Of a stretch of 64,000 bases of DNA, positions 1 through 12,090 are shown piece after piece (within the stretch, counting starts at the first letter, position 1; the number at the start of each line of letters is the position of its first letter). The notes beneath the pieces were generated by a model. It had not been told where the DNA came from. It made no database searches and worked only from the letters and a program-made list of their open reading frames with translations. Both the position numbers and the translations under genes were made by a program. Source of the stretch: Osmia lignaria lignaria (lineage: Eukaryota > Arthropoda > Insecta > Hymenoptera > Megachilidae); the NCBI RefSeq assembly GCF_051020975.1, contig NW_027478170.1, forward strand, positions 1,860,001-1,924,000, given 5' to 3'.

Positions 1-181
1 CACTGTGTTTCTGTATCTCTATTATGTTGGTGCGGCTTCGGAACTTTTAAATATCTTGATATATCTCGTGAACTGCGCATCTGATCAAAAAATATCATAG
101 AACATAAAAAGGAGGAAACTTAATTCTCTACAAAAAAGGTCTCTTAACATTTTGCCATAGCTCGCTTCGTTTCCGAGATAT
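1..181. repeat. Partial monomer at the left window edge
   Basis: This is the 3' part of a monomer, beginning at CACTGTGTTTCTG. It carries two rare variants, CACTGTG instead of CACGGTG and CTCGTGAACTGCGC instead of CTCGAGAACTACGC, plus AAAAAGGAGG in the tail. The same combination recurs at 1612-1792, 1611 bp away (five monomers plus the 1-bp insertion near 1420). The array therefore continues to the left, and this stretch is part of a duplicated block. Confidence 0.95.
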
Positions 182-690
182 TTGCAGATATATCTCAAGG
201 GCAGGGGCCTGACGGACATATTTCGAGATATTTCTTCTTCTTGTTGTTCTTCTTCTGCACAGCTAAGCTGGAAGTGGCATTTACAGCTCGCAATAGTGCA
301 GAGTTATCTCAAAGAAAGGGGCCACGGTGTTTCTGTATCTCTATTATGTTGGTGCGGCTTCGGAACTTTTAAATATCTTGATATATCTCGAGAACTACGC
401 ATCTGATCAAAAAATATCATAGACCATAAAAAGTAGGAAACTTAATTCTCTACAAAAAAGGTCTCTTAACATTTTGCCATAGCTCGCTTCGTTTCCGAGA
501 TATTTGCAGATTTATCTCAAGGGAAGGGGCCTAACGGACATATGTCGAGATATTTCTTCTTCTTGTTGTTCTTCTTCTGCACAGCTAAGCTGGAAGTGGC
601 ATTTGCGGCTCGCACTAGTGCAGAGTTATCTCAAAGAAAGGGGCCACGGTGTTTCTGTATCTCTATTATGTTGGTGCGGCTTCGGAACTT
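182..690. repeat. Two-monomer block, copy 1 (copy 2 at 3725-4232)
   Basis: The 182 monomer carries AAGGGCAGGGGCC and GCATTTACAGC; the 504 monomer carries ACATATGTCGAG, and between them the tail reads AGACCATAAAAAG. The same rare combination recurs at 3725 and 4047, 11 monomers (3543 bp) away. The copies then diverge: the 4047 unit has a 1-bp deletion and ACACGTCTG in its tail. Other differences are GAGATATCTC at 3845 against GAGTTATCTC, and TAAGATTTT near 4010 against TAACATTTT. Confidence 0.85.
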
Positions 691-825
691 TTAAATATCT
701 TGATATATCTCGAGAACTACGCATCTGATCAAAAAATATCATAGAACATGAAAAGTAGGAAACTTAATTCTCTACAAAAAAGGTCTCTTAACATTTTGCC
801 ATAACTCTCTTCGTTTCCGAGATAT

Positions 826-1792
826 TTCCAGATTTATCTCAAGGGAAGGGGCCTGACGGACATATTTCGAGATATTTCTTCTTCTTGTTGTTCTTCTTCT
901 GCACAGCTAAACTGGAAGTGGCATTTCCAGCTCGCAATAGTGCAGAGTTATCTCAAAGAAAGGGGCCACGGTGTTTCTGTATCTCTATTATGTTGGTGCG
1001 GCTTCGGAACTTTTAAATATCTTGATATATCTCGAGAACTACGCATCTGATCAAAAAATATCATAGAACATAAAAAGTAGGAAACTTAATTCTCTACAAA
1101 AAAGGTCTCTTAACATTTTGCCATAACTCTCTTCGTTTCCGAGATATTTCCAGATTTATCTCAAGGGAAGGGGCCTGACGGACATATTTCGAGATATTTC
1201 TTCTTCTTGTTGTTCTTCTTCTGCACAGCTAAGCTGGAAGTGGCATTTGCAGCTCGCAATAGTGCAGAGTTATCTCAAAGAAAGGGGCCACGGTGTTTCT
1301 GTATCTCTATTATGTTGGTGCGGCTTCGGAACTTTTAAATATCTTGATATATCTCGAGAACTACGCATCTGATCAAAAAATATCGTAGAACATGAAAAGT
1401 AGGAAACTTAATTCTCTACAAAAAAAGGTCTCTTAACATTTTGCCATAACTCTCTTCGTTTCCGAGATATTTCCAGATTTATCTCAAGGGAAGGGGCCTG
1501 ACGGACATATTTCGAGATATTTCTTCTTCTTGTTGTTCTTCTTCTGCACAGCTAAGCTGGAAGTGGCATTTGCAGCTCGCAATAGTGCAGAGTTATCTCA
1601 AAGAAAGGGGCCACTGTGTTTCTGTATCTCTATTATGTTGGTGCGGCTTCGGAACTTTTAAATATCTTGATATATCTCGTGAACTGCGCATCTGATCAAA
1701 AAATATCATAGAACATAAAAAGGAGGAAACTTAATTCTCTACAAAAAAGGTCTCTTAACATTTTGCCATAGCTCGCTTCGTTTCCGAGATAT
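826..1792. repeat. Three consecutive TTCCAG-type monomers
   Basis: The units at 826, 1148 and 1470 share ATATTTCCAGATTT where nearly all others have ATATTTGCAGATTT, and share the leader CCATAACTCTCTTCG. The phase TTG is thereby lost, so none of them shows the 74-codon frame, although the rest of the unit is ordinary. Three adjacent copies with the same rare changes indicate local tandem amplification. The third unit sits 1 bp later because of an extra A at 1420-1426. Confidence 0.9.
1420..1426. other. One-base insertion in the A run
   Basis: The tail reads CTAC followed by seven A and GGTC, where other monomers have six A. This is the only +1 length variant in the window and moves the phase of all downstream monomers by one base. 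Homopolymer slippage or a sequencing error would both produce it. Confidence 0.85.
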
Positions 1793-3080
1793 TTGCAGAT
1801 TTATCTCAAGGGAAGGGGCCTAACGGACATATTTCGTGATATTTCTTCTTCTTGTTGTTCTTCTTCTGCACAGCTAAACTGGAAGTGGCATTTCCAGCTC
1901 GCAATAGTGCAGAGTTATCTCAAAGAAAGGGGCCACGGTGTTTCTGTATCTCTATTATGTTGGTGCGGCTTCGGAACTTTTAAATATCTTGATATATCTC
2001 GAGAACTACGCATCTGATCAAAAAATACCATAGAACGTAAAAAGTAGGAAACTTAATTCTCTACAAAAAAGGTCTCTTAACATTTTGCCATAGCTCGCTT
2101 CGTTTCCGAGATATTTGCAGATATATCTCAAGGGAAGGGGCCTAACGGACATATTTCGAGATATTTCTTCTTCTTGTTGTTCTTCTTCTGCACAGCTAAA
2201 CTGGAAGTGGCATTTCCAGCTCGCAATAGTGCAGAGTTATCTCAAAGAAAGGAGCCACGGTGTTTCTGTATCTCTATTATGTTGGTGCGGCTTCGGAACT
2301 TTTAAATATCTTGATATATCTCGAGAACTGCGCATCTGATCAAAAAATATCATAGAACATAAAAAGGAGGAAACTTAATTCTCTACAAAAAAGGTCTCTT
2401 AACATTTTGCCATAGCTCGCTTCGTTTCCGAGATATTTGCAGATTTATCTCAAGGGATGGGGCCTAACGGACATATTTCGTGATATTTCTTCTTCTTGTT
2501 GTTCTTCTTCTGCACAGCTAAACTGGAAGTGGCATTTCCAGCTCGCAATAGTGCAGAGTTATCTCAAAGAAAGGGGCCACGGTGTTTCTGTATCTCTATT
2601 ATGTTGGTGCGGCTTCGGAACTTTTAAATATCTTGATATATCTCGAGAACTACGCATCTGATCAAAAAATATCATAGAACGTAAAAAGTAGGAAACTTAA
2701 TTCTCTACAAAAAAGGTCTCTTAACATTTTGCCATAGCTCGCTTCGTTTCCGAGATATTTGCAGATTTATCTCAAGGGAAGGGGCCTAACGGACATATTT
2801 CGAGATATTTCTTCTTCTTGTTGTTCTTCTTCTGCACAGCTAAACTGGAAGTGGCATTTCCAGCTCGCAATAGTGCAGAGTTATCTCAAAGAAAGGAGCC
2901 ACGGTGTTTCTGTATCTCTATTATGTTGGTGCGGCTTCGGAACTTTTAAATATCTTGATATATCTCGAGAACTACGCATCTGATCAAAAAATATCATAGA
3001 ACATAAAAAGTAGGAAACTTAATTCTCTACAAAAAAGGTCTCTTAACATTTTGCCATAGCTCGCTTCGTTTCCGAGATAT
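1793..3080. repeat. Tandemly duplicated dimer (1793-2436 and 2437-3080)
   Basis: The units at 1793 and 2437 share TTTCGTGATATTTC and are preceded by a tail with AAAAAGGAGG; those at 2115 and 2759 share AAAGAAAGGAGCCACGG. All four share CTAAACTGGAAG and CATTTCCAGC. The order is therefore X-Y-X-Y with a 644-bp period. A later copy of the Y type stands alone at 6299. The copies differ by scattered bases, for example GGGATGGGGCC in the 2437 unit, and ATATATCTC at 2115 against TTTATCTC at 2759. Confidence 0.85.
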
Positions 3081-3716
3081 TTGCAGATTTATCTCAAGGG
3101 AAGGGGCCTGACGGACATATTTCGAGATATTTCTTCTTCTTGTTGTTCTTCTTCTGCACAGCTAAGCTGGAAGTGGCATTTGCGGCTCGCACTAGTGCAG
3201 AGTTATCTCAAAGAAAGGGGCCACGGTGTTTCTGTATCTCTATTATGTTGGTGCGGCTTCGGAACTTTTAAATATCTTGATATATCTCGAGAACTACGCA
3301 TCTGATCAAAAAATATCATAGAACATAAAAAGTAGGAAACTTAATTCTCTACAAAAACGGTCTCTTAACATTTTGCCATAGCTCGCTTCGTTTCCGAGAT
3401 ATTTGCAGATATATCTCAAGGGAAGGGGCCTGACGGACATATTTCGAGATATTTCTTCTTCTTGTTGTTCTTCTTCTGCACAGCTAAGCTGGAAGTGGCA
3501 TTTGCGGCTCGCACTATTGCAGAGTTATCTCAAAGAAAGGGGCCACGGTGTTTCTGTATCTCTATTATGTTGGTGCGGCTTCGGAACTTTTAAATATCTC
3601 GATATATCCCGAAAACTACGCTTCTGATCAAAAAATATCATAGAACATAAATTGTAGGAAACATAATTCTCTACAAAAAAGGTCTCTTAACATTTTGCCA
3701 TAGCTCGCTTCGTTTC

Positions 3717-3738
3717 CGAGATATTTGCAGATATATCT
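3717..3738. repeat. Short inverted repeat GAGATAT / ATATCTC (example copy)
   Basis: In monomers reading GCAGATATATCTC, the head holds GAGATAT, an 8-nt spacer TTGCAGAT, then ATATCTC, a perfect 7-bp inverted repeat able to form a small hairpin. In the commoner GCAGATTTATCTC monomers one pair of the stem is lost. Other perfect copies lie near 182, 2115, 3403, 4368, 7586, 13701, 14989, 17887, 19175, 42221, 43830, 46084 and 50589. The stem is short and AT-rich, so a functional structure is unproven. Confidence 0.7.
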
Positions 3739-4232
3739 CAAGGGCAGGGGCCTGACGGACATATTTCGAGATATTTCTTCTTCTTGTTGTTCTTCTTCTG
3801 CACAGCTAAGCTGGAAGTGGCATTTACAGCTCGCAATAGTGCAGAGATATCTCAAAGAAAGGGGCCACGGTGTTTCTGTATCTCTATTATGTTGGTGCGG
3901 CTTCGGAACTTTTAAATATCTTGATATATCTCGAGAACTACGCATCTGATCAAAAAATATCATAGACCATAAAAAGTAGGAAACTTAATTCTCTACAAAA
4001 AAGGTCTCTTAAGATTTTGCCATAGCTCGCTTCGTTTCCGAGATATTTGCAGATTTATCTCAAGGGAAGGGGCCTAACGGACATATGTCGAGATATTTCT
4101 TCTTCTTGTTGTTCTTCTTCTGCACAGCTAAGCTGGAAGTGGCATTTGCGGCTCGCACTAGTGCAGAGTTATCTCAAAGAAAGGGGCCACGGTGTTTCTG
4201 TATCTCTATTATGTTGGTGCGGCTTCGGAACT
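3725..4232. repeat. Two-monomer block, copy 2 (copy 1 at 182-690)
   Basis: Copy 2 of the block described at 182-690, recognised by AAGGGCAGGGGCC followed one monomer later by ACATATGTCGAG. It is followed at once by the single-base deletion in CTTTTAATATC, which marks the end of the similarity to copy 1. Confidence 0.85.
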
Positions 4233-4367
4233 TTTAATATCTTGATATATCTCGAGAACTACACGTCTGATCAAAAAATATCATAGAACATAAAAAGTAG
4301 GAAACATAATTCTCTACAAAAACGGTCTCTTAACATTTTGCCATAGCTCGCTTCGTTTCCGAGATAT
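4047..4367. repeat. 321-bp monomer with a one-base deletion
   Basis: The segment reads CTTTTAATATC at 4231-4241, one A shorter than CTTTTAAATATC elsewhere. The deletion shifts the shadow frame. The unit also has ACACGTCTGATC instead of ACGCATCTGATC. Confidence 0.85.
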
Positions 4368-5977
4368 TTGCAGATATATCTCAAGGGAAGGGGCCTGACG
4401 GACATATTTCGAGATATTTCTTCTTCTTGTTGTTCTTCTTCTGCACAGCTAAGCTGGAAGTGGCATTTGCGGCTCGCACTAGTGCACAGTTATCTCAAGG
4501 AAAGGGGCCACGGTGTTTCTGTATCTCTATTATGTTGGTGCGTCTTCGGAACTTTTAAATATCTCGATATATCTCGAAAACTACGCTTCTGATCAAAAAA
4601 TATCATAGAACATAAATTGTAGGAAACATAATTCTCTACAAAAAACGTCTCTTAACATTTTGCCATAGCTCGCTTCGTTTCCGAGATATTTGCAGATTCA
4701 GCTCAAAGGAACTGGCCTGACGGACATATTTCGAGATATTTCTTCTTCTTGTTGTTCTTCCTCTGCACAGCTAAGCTGGAAGTGGCATTTGCAGCTCGCA
4801 ATAGTGCAGAGTTATCTCAAAGAAAGGGGCCACGGTGTTTCTGTATCTCTATTATGTTGGTGCGGCTTCGGAACTTTTAAATATCTTGATATATCTCGAG
4901 AACTACGCATCTGATCAAAAAATATCATAGAACATAAAAAGTAGGAAACTTAATTCTCTACAAAAAAGGTCTCTTAACATTTTGCCATAGCTCGCTTCGT
5001 TTCCGAGATATTTGCATATTTATTTCAAGGGAAGGGGCCTGACGGACATATTTCGAGATATTTCTTCTTCTTGGTGTTCTTCTTCTGCACAGCTAAGCTC
5101 GAAGTGGCATTTGCAGCTCTCAATAGTGCAGAGTTATCTCAAAGAAAGAGGCCACGGTGTTTCTGTACCTCTATTATGTTGGTGCAGCTTCGGAACTTTT
5201 AAATATCTTGATATATCTCGAGAACTACGCATCTGATCAAAAAATATCATTGAACATAAAAAGTAGGAAACTTAATTCTCTACAAAAAAGGTCTCTTAAC
5301 ATTTTGCCATAGCTCGCTTCGTTTCCGAGATATTTGCAGATTTATCTCAAGGGAAGGGGCCTGACGGACATATTTCGAGATATTTCTTCTTCTTGTTGTT
5401 CTTCTTCTGCACAGCTGAGCTGGAAGTGGCATTTGCAGGTCGCAATAGTGCAGAGTTATCTCAAAGAAAGGGGCCACGGTGTTTCTGTATCTCTATTATG
5501 TTGGTGCGGCTTCGGAACTTTTAAATATCTCGATATATCTCGAGAACTACGCATCTGATCAAAAAATATCATACTACATAAAAAGTAGGAAACTTAATTC
5601 TCTACAAGAAAGGTCTCTAAACATTTTGCCATAGCTCGCTTCGTTTCCAAGATATTTGCAGATTCATCTCAAGGGAAGGGGTCTGACGGACATATTTCGA
5701 GATATTTCTTCTTCTTGTTGTTCTTCTTCTGCACAGCTAAGGTCGAAGCGGCATTTGCAGCTCGCAATAGTGCAGAGTTATCTCAAAGAAAGAGGCCACG
5801 GTGTTTCTGTACCTCTATTATGTTGGTGCAGCTTCGGAACTTTTAAATATCTTGATATATCTCGAGAACTACGCATCTGATCAAAAAATATCATACTACA
5901 TAAAAAGTAGGAAACTTAATTCTCTACAAGAAAGGTCTCTAAACATTTTGCCATAGCTCGCTTCGTTTCCGAGATAT

Positions 5978-7263
5978 TTGCAGATTTATCTCAAGGGAAG
6001 GGGCCTGACGGACATATTTCGAGATATTTCTTCTTCTTGTTGTTCTTCCTCTGCATAGCTAAGCTGGAATGGCATTTGCAGCTCGCAATAGTGCAGAGTT
6101 ATCTCAAAGAAAGGGGCGACGGTGTTTCTGTATCTCTATTATGTTGGTGCGGCTTCGGAACTTTTAAATATCTTGATATATCTCGAGAACTACGCATCTG
6201 ATCAAAAAATATCATAGAACATAAAAAGTAGGAAACTTAATTCTCTACAAAAATGGTCTCTTAACATTTTGCCATAGCTCGCTTCGTTTCCGAGATATTT
6301 GCAGATTTATCTCAAGGGAAGGGGCCTAACGGACATATTTCGAGATATTTCTTCTTCTTGTTGTTCTTCTTCTGCACAGCTAAACTGGAAGTGGCATTTC
6401 CAGCTCGCAATAGTGCAGAGTTATCTCAAAGAAAGGAGCCACGGTGTTTCTGTATCTCTATTATGTTGGTGCGGCTTCGGAACTTTTAAATATCTTGATA
6501 TATCTCGAGAACTACGCATCTGATCAAAAAATATCATAGAACATAAAAAGTAGGAAACTTAATTCTCTACAAAAAAGGTCTCTTAACATTTTGCCATAGC
6601 TCGCTTCGTTTCCGAGATATTTGCAGATTTATCTCAAGGGAAGGGGCCTGACGGACATATTTCGAGATATTTCTTCTTCTTGTTGTTCTTCTTCTGCACA
6701 GCTAAGCTGGAAGTGGCATTTGCGGCTCGCACTAGTGCAGAGTTATCTCAAAGAAAGGGGCCACGGTGTTTCTGTATCTCCATTATGTTGGTGCGGCTTC
6801 GGAACTTTTAAATATCTTGATATATCTCGAGAACTGCGCATCTGATCAAAAAATATCATAGAACATAAAAAGTAGGAAACTTAATTCTCTACAAAAAAGG
6901 TCTCTTAACATTTTGCCATAGCTCGCTTCGTTTCCGAGATATTTGCAGATTTATCTCAAGGGAAGGGGCCTGACGGACATATTTCGAGATATTTCTTCTT
7001 CTTGTTGTTCTTCCTCTGCACAGCTAAGCTGGAATGGCATTTGCAGCTCGCAATAGTGCAGAGTTATCTCAAAGAAAGGGGCGACGGTGTTTCTGTATCT
7101 CTATTATGTTGGTGCGGCTTCGGAACTTTTAAATATCTTGATATATCTCGAAAACTACGCTTCTGATCAAAAAATATCATAGAACATAAATTGTAGGAAA
7201 CATAATTCTCTACAAAAAACGTCTCTTAACATTTTGCCATAGCTCGCTTCGTTTCCGAGATAT
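5978..7263. repeat. Two 321-bp monomers (5978 and 6943) sharing the same deletion
   Basis: The units starting at 5978 and 6943 both read GCTGGAATGGCATT (near 6066 and 7030), one G short of GCTGGAAGTGGCATT, and both have AAGGGGCGACGG and TTCTTCCTCTGCA. They are three monomers apart (965 bp), with the Y-type 6299 unit and the 6621 unit between. A shared deletion with shared substitutions means copying by duplication or conversion, not two independent events. The ends of the copied segment are not sharp. Confidence 0.85.
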
Positions 7264-7907
7264 TTGCAGATTCAGCTCAAAGGAACTGGCCTGACGGACA
7301 TATTTCGAGATATTTCTTCTTCTTGTTGTTCTTCCTCTGCACAGCTAAGCTGGAAGTGGCATTTGCAGCTCGCAATAGTGCAGAGTTATCTCAAAGAAAG
7401 GGGCCACGGTGTTTCTGTAGCACTATTATGTTGGTGCGGCTTCGGAACTTTTAAATATCTCGATATATCTCGAAAACTACGCTTCTGATCAAAAAATATC
7501 ATAGAACATAAATTGTAGGAAACATAATTCTCTACAAAAAAGGTCTCTTAACATTTTGCCATAGCTCGCTTCGTTTCAGAGATATTTGCAGATATATCTC
7601 AAGGGAAGGGGCCTGACGGACATATTTCGAGATATTTCTTCTTCTTGTTGTTCTTCTTCTGCACAGCTAAGCTGGAAGTGGCATTTACAGCTCGCAATAG
7701 TGCAGAGTTATCTCAAAGAAAGGGGCCACGGTGTTTCTGTATCTCTATTATGTTGGTGCGGCTTCGGAACTTTTAAATATCTTGATATATCTCGAGAACT
7801 ACGCATCTGATCAAAAAATATCATAGAACATAAATTGTAGGAAACATAATTCTCTACAAAAAAGGTCTCTTAACATTTTGCCATAGCTCGCTTCGTTTCC
7901 GAGATAT

Positions 7908-8551
7908 TTGCAGATTTATCTCAAGGGAAGGGGCCTGACGGACATATTTCGAGATATTTCTTCTTCTTGTTGTTCTTCTTCTGCACAGCTAAGCTGGAAG
8001 TGGCATTTGCAGCTCGCAGTAGTGCAGAGTTATCGCAAAGAAAGGGGCTACGGTGTTTCTGTATCTCTATTATGTTGGTGCGGCTTCGGAACTTTTAAAT
8101 ATCTTGATATATCTCGAGAACTACGCTTCTGATCAAAAAATATCATAGAACATAAAAAGTAGGATACTTAATTCTCTACAAAAAAGGTCTCTTAACGTTT
8201 TGCAATAGCTCGCTTCGTTTCCGAGATATTTGCAGATTTATCTCAAGGGAAGGGTCCTGATGGACATATTTCGAGATATTTCTTCTTCTTGTTGTTCTTC
8301 TTCTGCACAGCTAAGCTGGAAGTGGCATTTGCAGCTCGCAATAGTGCAGAGTTATCTCAAAGAAAGAGGCCACGGTGTTTCTGTACCTCTATTATGTTGG
8401 TGCAGCTTCGGAACTTTTAAATATCTCGATATATCTCGAAAACTACGCTTCTGATCAAAAAATATCATAGAACGTAAATTGTAGGAAACATTATTCTCTA
8501 CAAAAAAGGTCTCTTAACATTTTGCCATAGCTCGCTTCGTTTCCAAGATAT
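7908..8551. repeat. Two-monomer block related to 16921-17564 and 20141-20784
   Basis: The 7908 unit has CGCAGTAGTGCAGAGTTATCG and GGGGCTACGG; the 8230 unit has AAGGGTCCTGATGGAC and the leader ACGTTTTGCAATAGC. The same ordered pair recurs at 16921/17243 and 20141/20463. It is the longest-range sharing seen between the left domain and the 13-22 kb domain. The 8230 copy differs downstream of its head, having AAAGAGGCCACGG, GTGCAGCTTCG and the AAACTACGCTTC tail. Confidence 0.85.
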
Positions 8552-10161
8552 TTGCAGATTCATCTCAAGGGAAGGGGTCTGACGGACATATTTCGAGATA
8601 TTTCTTCTTCTTGTTGTTCTTCTTCTGCACAGCTAAGCTCGAAGCGGCATTTGCAGCTCGCAATAGTGCAGAGTTATCTCAAAGAAAGAGGCCACGGTGT
8701 TTCTGTACCTCTATTATGTTGGTGCAGCTTCGGAACTTTTAAATATCTTGATATATCTCGAGAACTACGCATCTGATCAAAAAATATCATAGAACATAAA
8801 AAGTAGGAAACTTAATTCTCTACAAAAAAGGTCTCTTAACATTTTGCCATAGCTCGCTTCGTTTCCGAGATATTTGCATATTTATTTCAAGGGAAGGGGC
8901 CTGACGGACATATTTCCAGATATTTCTTCTTCTTGGTGTTCTTCGTCTGCACAGCTAGGCTGGAAGTGGCATTTGCGGCTCGCAATAGTGCAGAGTTATC
9001 TCAAAGAAAGAGGCCACGGTGTTTCTGTACCTCTATTATGTTGGTGCAGCTTCGGAACTTTTAAATATCTTGATATATCTCGAGAACTACGCATCTGATC
9101 AAAAAATATCATAGAACATAAAAAGTAGGAAACTTAATTCTCTACAAAAAAGGTCTCTTTCCATTTTGCCATAGCTCGCTTCGTTTCCGAGATATTTGCA
9201 TATTTATCTCAAGGGAAGGGGCCTGACGGACATATTTCGAGATATTTCTTCTTCTTGTTGTTCTTCTTCTGCACAGCTAAGCTGGAAGTGGCATTTGCGG
9301 CTCTCACTAGTGCAGAGTTATCTCAAAGAAAGGGGCCACGGTGTTTCTGTATCTCTATTATGTTGGTGCGGCTTCGGAACTTTTAAATATCTCGATATAT
9401 CTCGAAAACTACGCGTCTGATCAAAAAATATCATAGAACATAAAAAGTAGGAAACTTAATTCTCTACAAAAAAGGTCTCTTAACATTTTGCCATAGCTCG
9501 CTTCGTTTCCGAGATATTTGCAGATTTATCTCAAGGGAAGGGGCCTGACGGACATATTTCGAGATATTTCTTCTTCTTGTTGTTCTTCTTCTGCACAGCT
9601 AAGCTGGAGGTGGCATTTGCGGCTCGCACTAGTGCACAGTTATCTCAAAGAAAGGGGCCACGGTGTTTCTGTATCTCTATTATGTTGGTGCGGCTTCGGA
9701 ACTTTTAAGTATCTCGATATATCTCGAAAACTACGCTTCTGATCAAAAAATATCATAGGACATAAATTGTAGGAAACATAATTCTCTACAAAAAACGTCT
9801 CTTAACATTTTGCCATAGCTCGCTTCGTTTCCGAGATGTTTGCAGATTCAGCTCAAAGGAACTGGCCTGACGGACAGATTTCGAGATATTTCTTCTTCTT
9901 GTTGTTCTTCCTCTGCACAGCTAAGCTGGAAGTGGCATTTGCAGCTCGCAATAGTGCAGAGTTATCTCAAAGAAAGGGGCCACGGTGTTTCTGTATCTCT
10001 ATTATGATGGTGCGGCTTCGGAACTTTTAAATATCTTGATATATCTCGAGAACTACGCATTTGATCAAAAAATATCATAGAACATAAAAAATAGGAAACT
10101 TAATTCTCTACAAAAAAGGTTTCTTAACATTTTGCCATAGCTCGCTTCGTTTCCGAGATAT

Positions 10162-11127
10162 TTGCATATTTATCTCAAGGGAAGGGGCCTGACGGACATA
10201 TTTCGAGATATTTCTTCTTCTTGTTCTTCTTCTTCTGCACAGCTAAGCTGGAAGTGGCATTTACAGCTCGCAATAGTGCAGAGTTATCTCAAAGAAAGGG
10301 GCCACGGTGTTTCTGTATCTCTATTATGTTGGTGCGGCTTCGGAACTTTTAAATATCTTGATATATCTCGAGAACTACGCCTCTGATCGAAAAATATCAT
10401 AGAACATAAAAAGTAGGAAACTTAATTATCTACAAAAAAGGTCTCTTAACATTTTGCCATAGCTCGCTTCGTTTCCGAGATATTTGCAGATTTATCTCAA
10501 GGGAAGGGGCCTGACGGACATATTTCGAGATATTTCTTCTTCTTGTTGTTCTTCTTCTGCACAGCTAAGCTGGAAGTGGCATTTGCGGCTCGCACTAGTG
10601 CAGAGTTATCTCAAAGGAAGGGGCCACGGTGTTTCTGTATCCCTATTATGTTGGTGCGGCTTCGGAACTTTTAAATATCTCGATATATCTCGAAAACTAC
10701 GCTTCTGATCAAAAAATATCATAGAACATAAATTGTAGGAAACATAATTCTCTACAAAAAACGTCTCTTAACATTTTGCCATAGCTCGCTTCGTTTCCGA
10801 GATATTTGCCGATTCAGCTCAAAGGAACTGGCCTGACGGACATATTTCGAGATATTTCTTCTTCTTGTTGTTCTTCCTCTGCACAGCTAAGCTGGAAGTG
10901 GCATTTGCAGCTCGCAATAGTGCAGAGTTATCTCAAAGAAAGGGGCCACGGTGTTTCTGTATCTCTATTATGTTGGTGCGGCTTCGGAACTTTTAAATAT
11001 CTTGATATATCTCGAGAACTACGCCTCTGATCGAAAAATATCATAGAACATAAAAAGTAGGAAACTTAATTATCTACAAAAAAGGTCTCTTAACATTTTG
11101 CCATAGCTCGCTTGGTTTCCGAGATAT
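10162..11127. repeat. Three-monomer block, copy 1 (copy 2 at 12091-13056)
   Basis: The order of subtypes is: a unit ending ACGCCTCTGATCG with AATTATCTAC in the tail; a unit with TCTCAAAGGAAGGGG, GTATCCCTATT and the AAACTACGCTTC tail; then the GATTCAGCTC head subtype. The same order occurs at 12091, 12413 and 12735, 1929 bp away (six monomers less the 3-bp deletion). Copy 1 differs by GCATATTTATC in its first head and GCCGATTC in its third. Confidence 0.85.
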
Positions 11128-11771
11128 TTGCAGATTTATCTCAAGGGAAGGGGCCTGACGGACATATTTCGAGATATTTCTTCTTCTTGTTGTTCTTCTT
11201 CTGCACAGCTAAGCTGGAAGTGGCATTTGCAGCGCGCAATAGTGCAGAGTTATCTCAAAGAAAGGGGCCACGGTGTTTCTGTATCTCTATTATGTTGGTG
11301 CGGCTTCGGAACTTTTAAATATCTTGATATATCTCGAGAACTACGCATCTGATCAAAAAATATCATACTACATAAAAAGTAGGAAACTTAATTCTCTACA
11401 AGAAAGGTCTCTAAACATTTTGCCATAGCTCGCTTCGTTTCCGAGATATTTGCAGATTTATCTCCAGGGAAGGGGCCTGACGGACATATTTCGAGATATT
11501 TCTTCTTCTTGTTGTTCTTCTTCTGCACAGCTATGCTGGAAGTGGCATTTGCAGCTCGCAATAGTGCAGAGTTATCTCAAAGAGAGGGGCGACGGTGTTT
11601 CTGTATCTCTATTATGTTGGTGCGACTTCGGAACTTTTAAGTATCTTGATCTATCTCGAGAACTACGCATCTGATCAAAAAATATCATAGAAGATAAAAA
11701 GTAGGAAACTTAATTCTCTACAAAAAAGGTCTCTTAACATTTCGCCATAGCTCGCTTCGTTTCCGAGATAT

Positions 11772-12090
11772 TTGCAGATTTATCTCAAGGGAAGGGGCCT
11801 GTCGGACATATTTCGAGATACTTCTTCTTGTTGTTCTTCTTCTGCACAGCTAAGCTGGAAGTGGCATGTGCGGCTCGCACTAGTGCAGAGTTATCTCAAA
11901 GAAAGGGGCCACGGTGTTTCTGTATCTCTATTATGTTGGTGCGGCTTCGGAACTTTTAAATATCTCGATATATCTCGAAAACTACGCTTCTGATCAAAAA
12001 ATATCATAGAACATAAATTGTAGGAAACATAATTCTCTACAAAAAACGTCTCTAAACATTTTGCCATAGCTCGCTTTGTTTCCGAGATAT
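11772..12090. repeat. 319-bp monomer with one TTC triplet lost
   Basis: The pyrimidine tract reads GATACTTCTTCTTGTTG (11816-11832), three bases shorter than GATATTTCTTCTTCTTGTTG. The unit also has GGCCTGTCGGAC and GGCATGTGCGGC. Triplet slippage in the TTC tract is the simple explanation. Confidence 0.85.

Larger units (their letters stand above)
1..12090. repeat. Left heterogeneous domain of the array
   Basis: Neighbouring monomers differ by many substitutions here, and most of the 1-3-bp length variants of the window are in this part. Two tail haplotypes alternate irregularly. The first reads TTGATATATCTCGAGAAC, ACGCATC and AAAAAGTAGGAAACTTAA; the second reads TCGATATATCTCGAAAAC, ACGCTTC and AAATTGTAGGAAACATAA. 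Some copies are recombinant: the 9196 monomer has the second haplotype up to CGAAAACTACG, then ACGCGTC, then the first haplotype's AAAAAGTAGG. No long regular higher-order unit is visible, only short local duplications. Confidence 0.85.

Noticed and set aside
182..406. Recurrent 74-codon open frame (start TTG, ending in ELRI or KLRF) in most monomers
   Set aside because: It starts with TTG, not ATG, and is bounded by the repeat itself. It is lost in many units by stops (GATTTAGCTC, GTTGATGC), by TTCCAG heads and by indels. Its variants are largely amino-acid changing (for example S/N, L/F, Q/R, I/L), and the frame-broken C type was amplified. No sign of protein selection.
3628..3963. Minus-strand open frame of 111 codons, and similar shorter ones near 5280, 16607 and 34546
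   Set aside because: Each is a chance opening of the reverse strand of ordinary monomers where a usual stop is changed. Neighbouring units of the same composition do not keep it.
9836..10030. 64-codon frame with a true ATG
   Set aside because: The ATG comes from a single change (GAGATGTTTGC) in one GATTCAGCTC-type unit, and no other unit has it.
11112..11318. 68-codon frames beginning at TTGGTTTCC or TTGTTTCCG in some units
   Set aside because: They depend on the leader variants GCTTGG or GCTTTG that create a TTG; they are frames of the same repeat, not genes.
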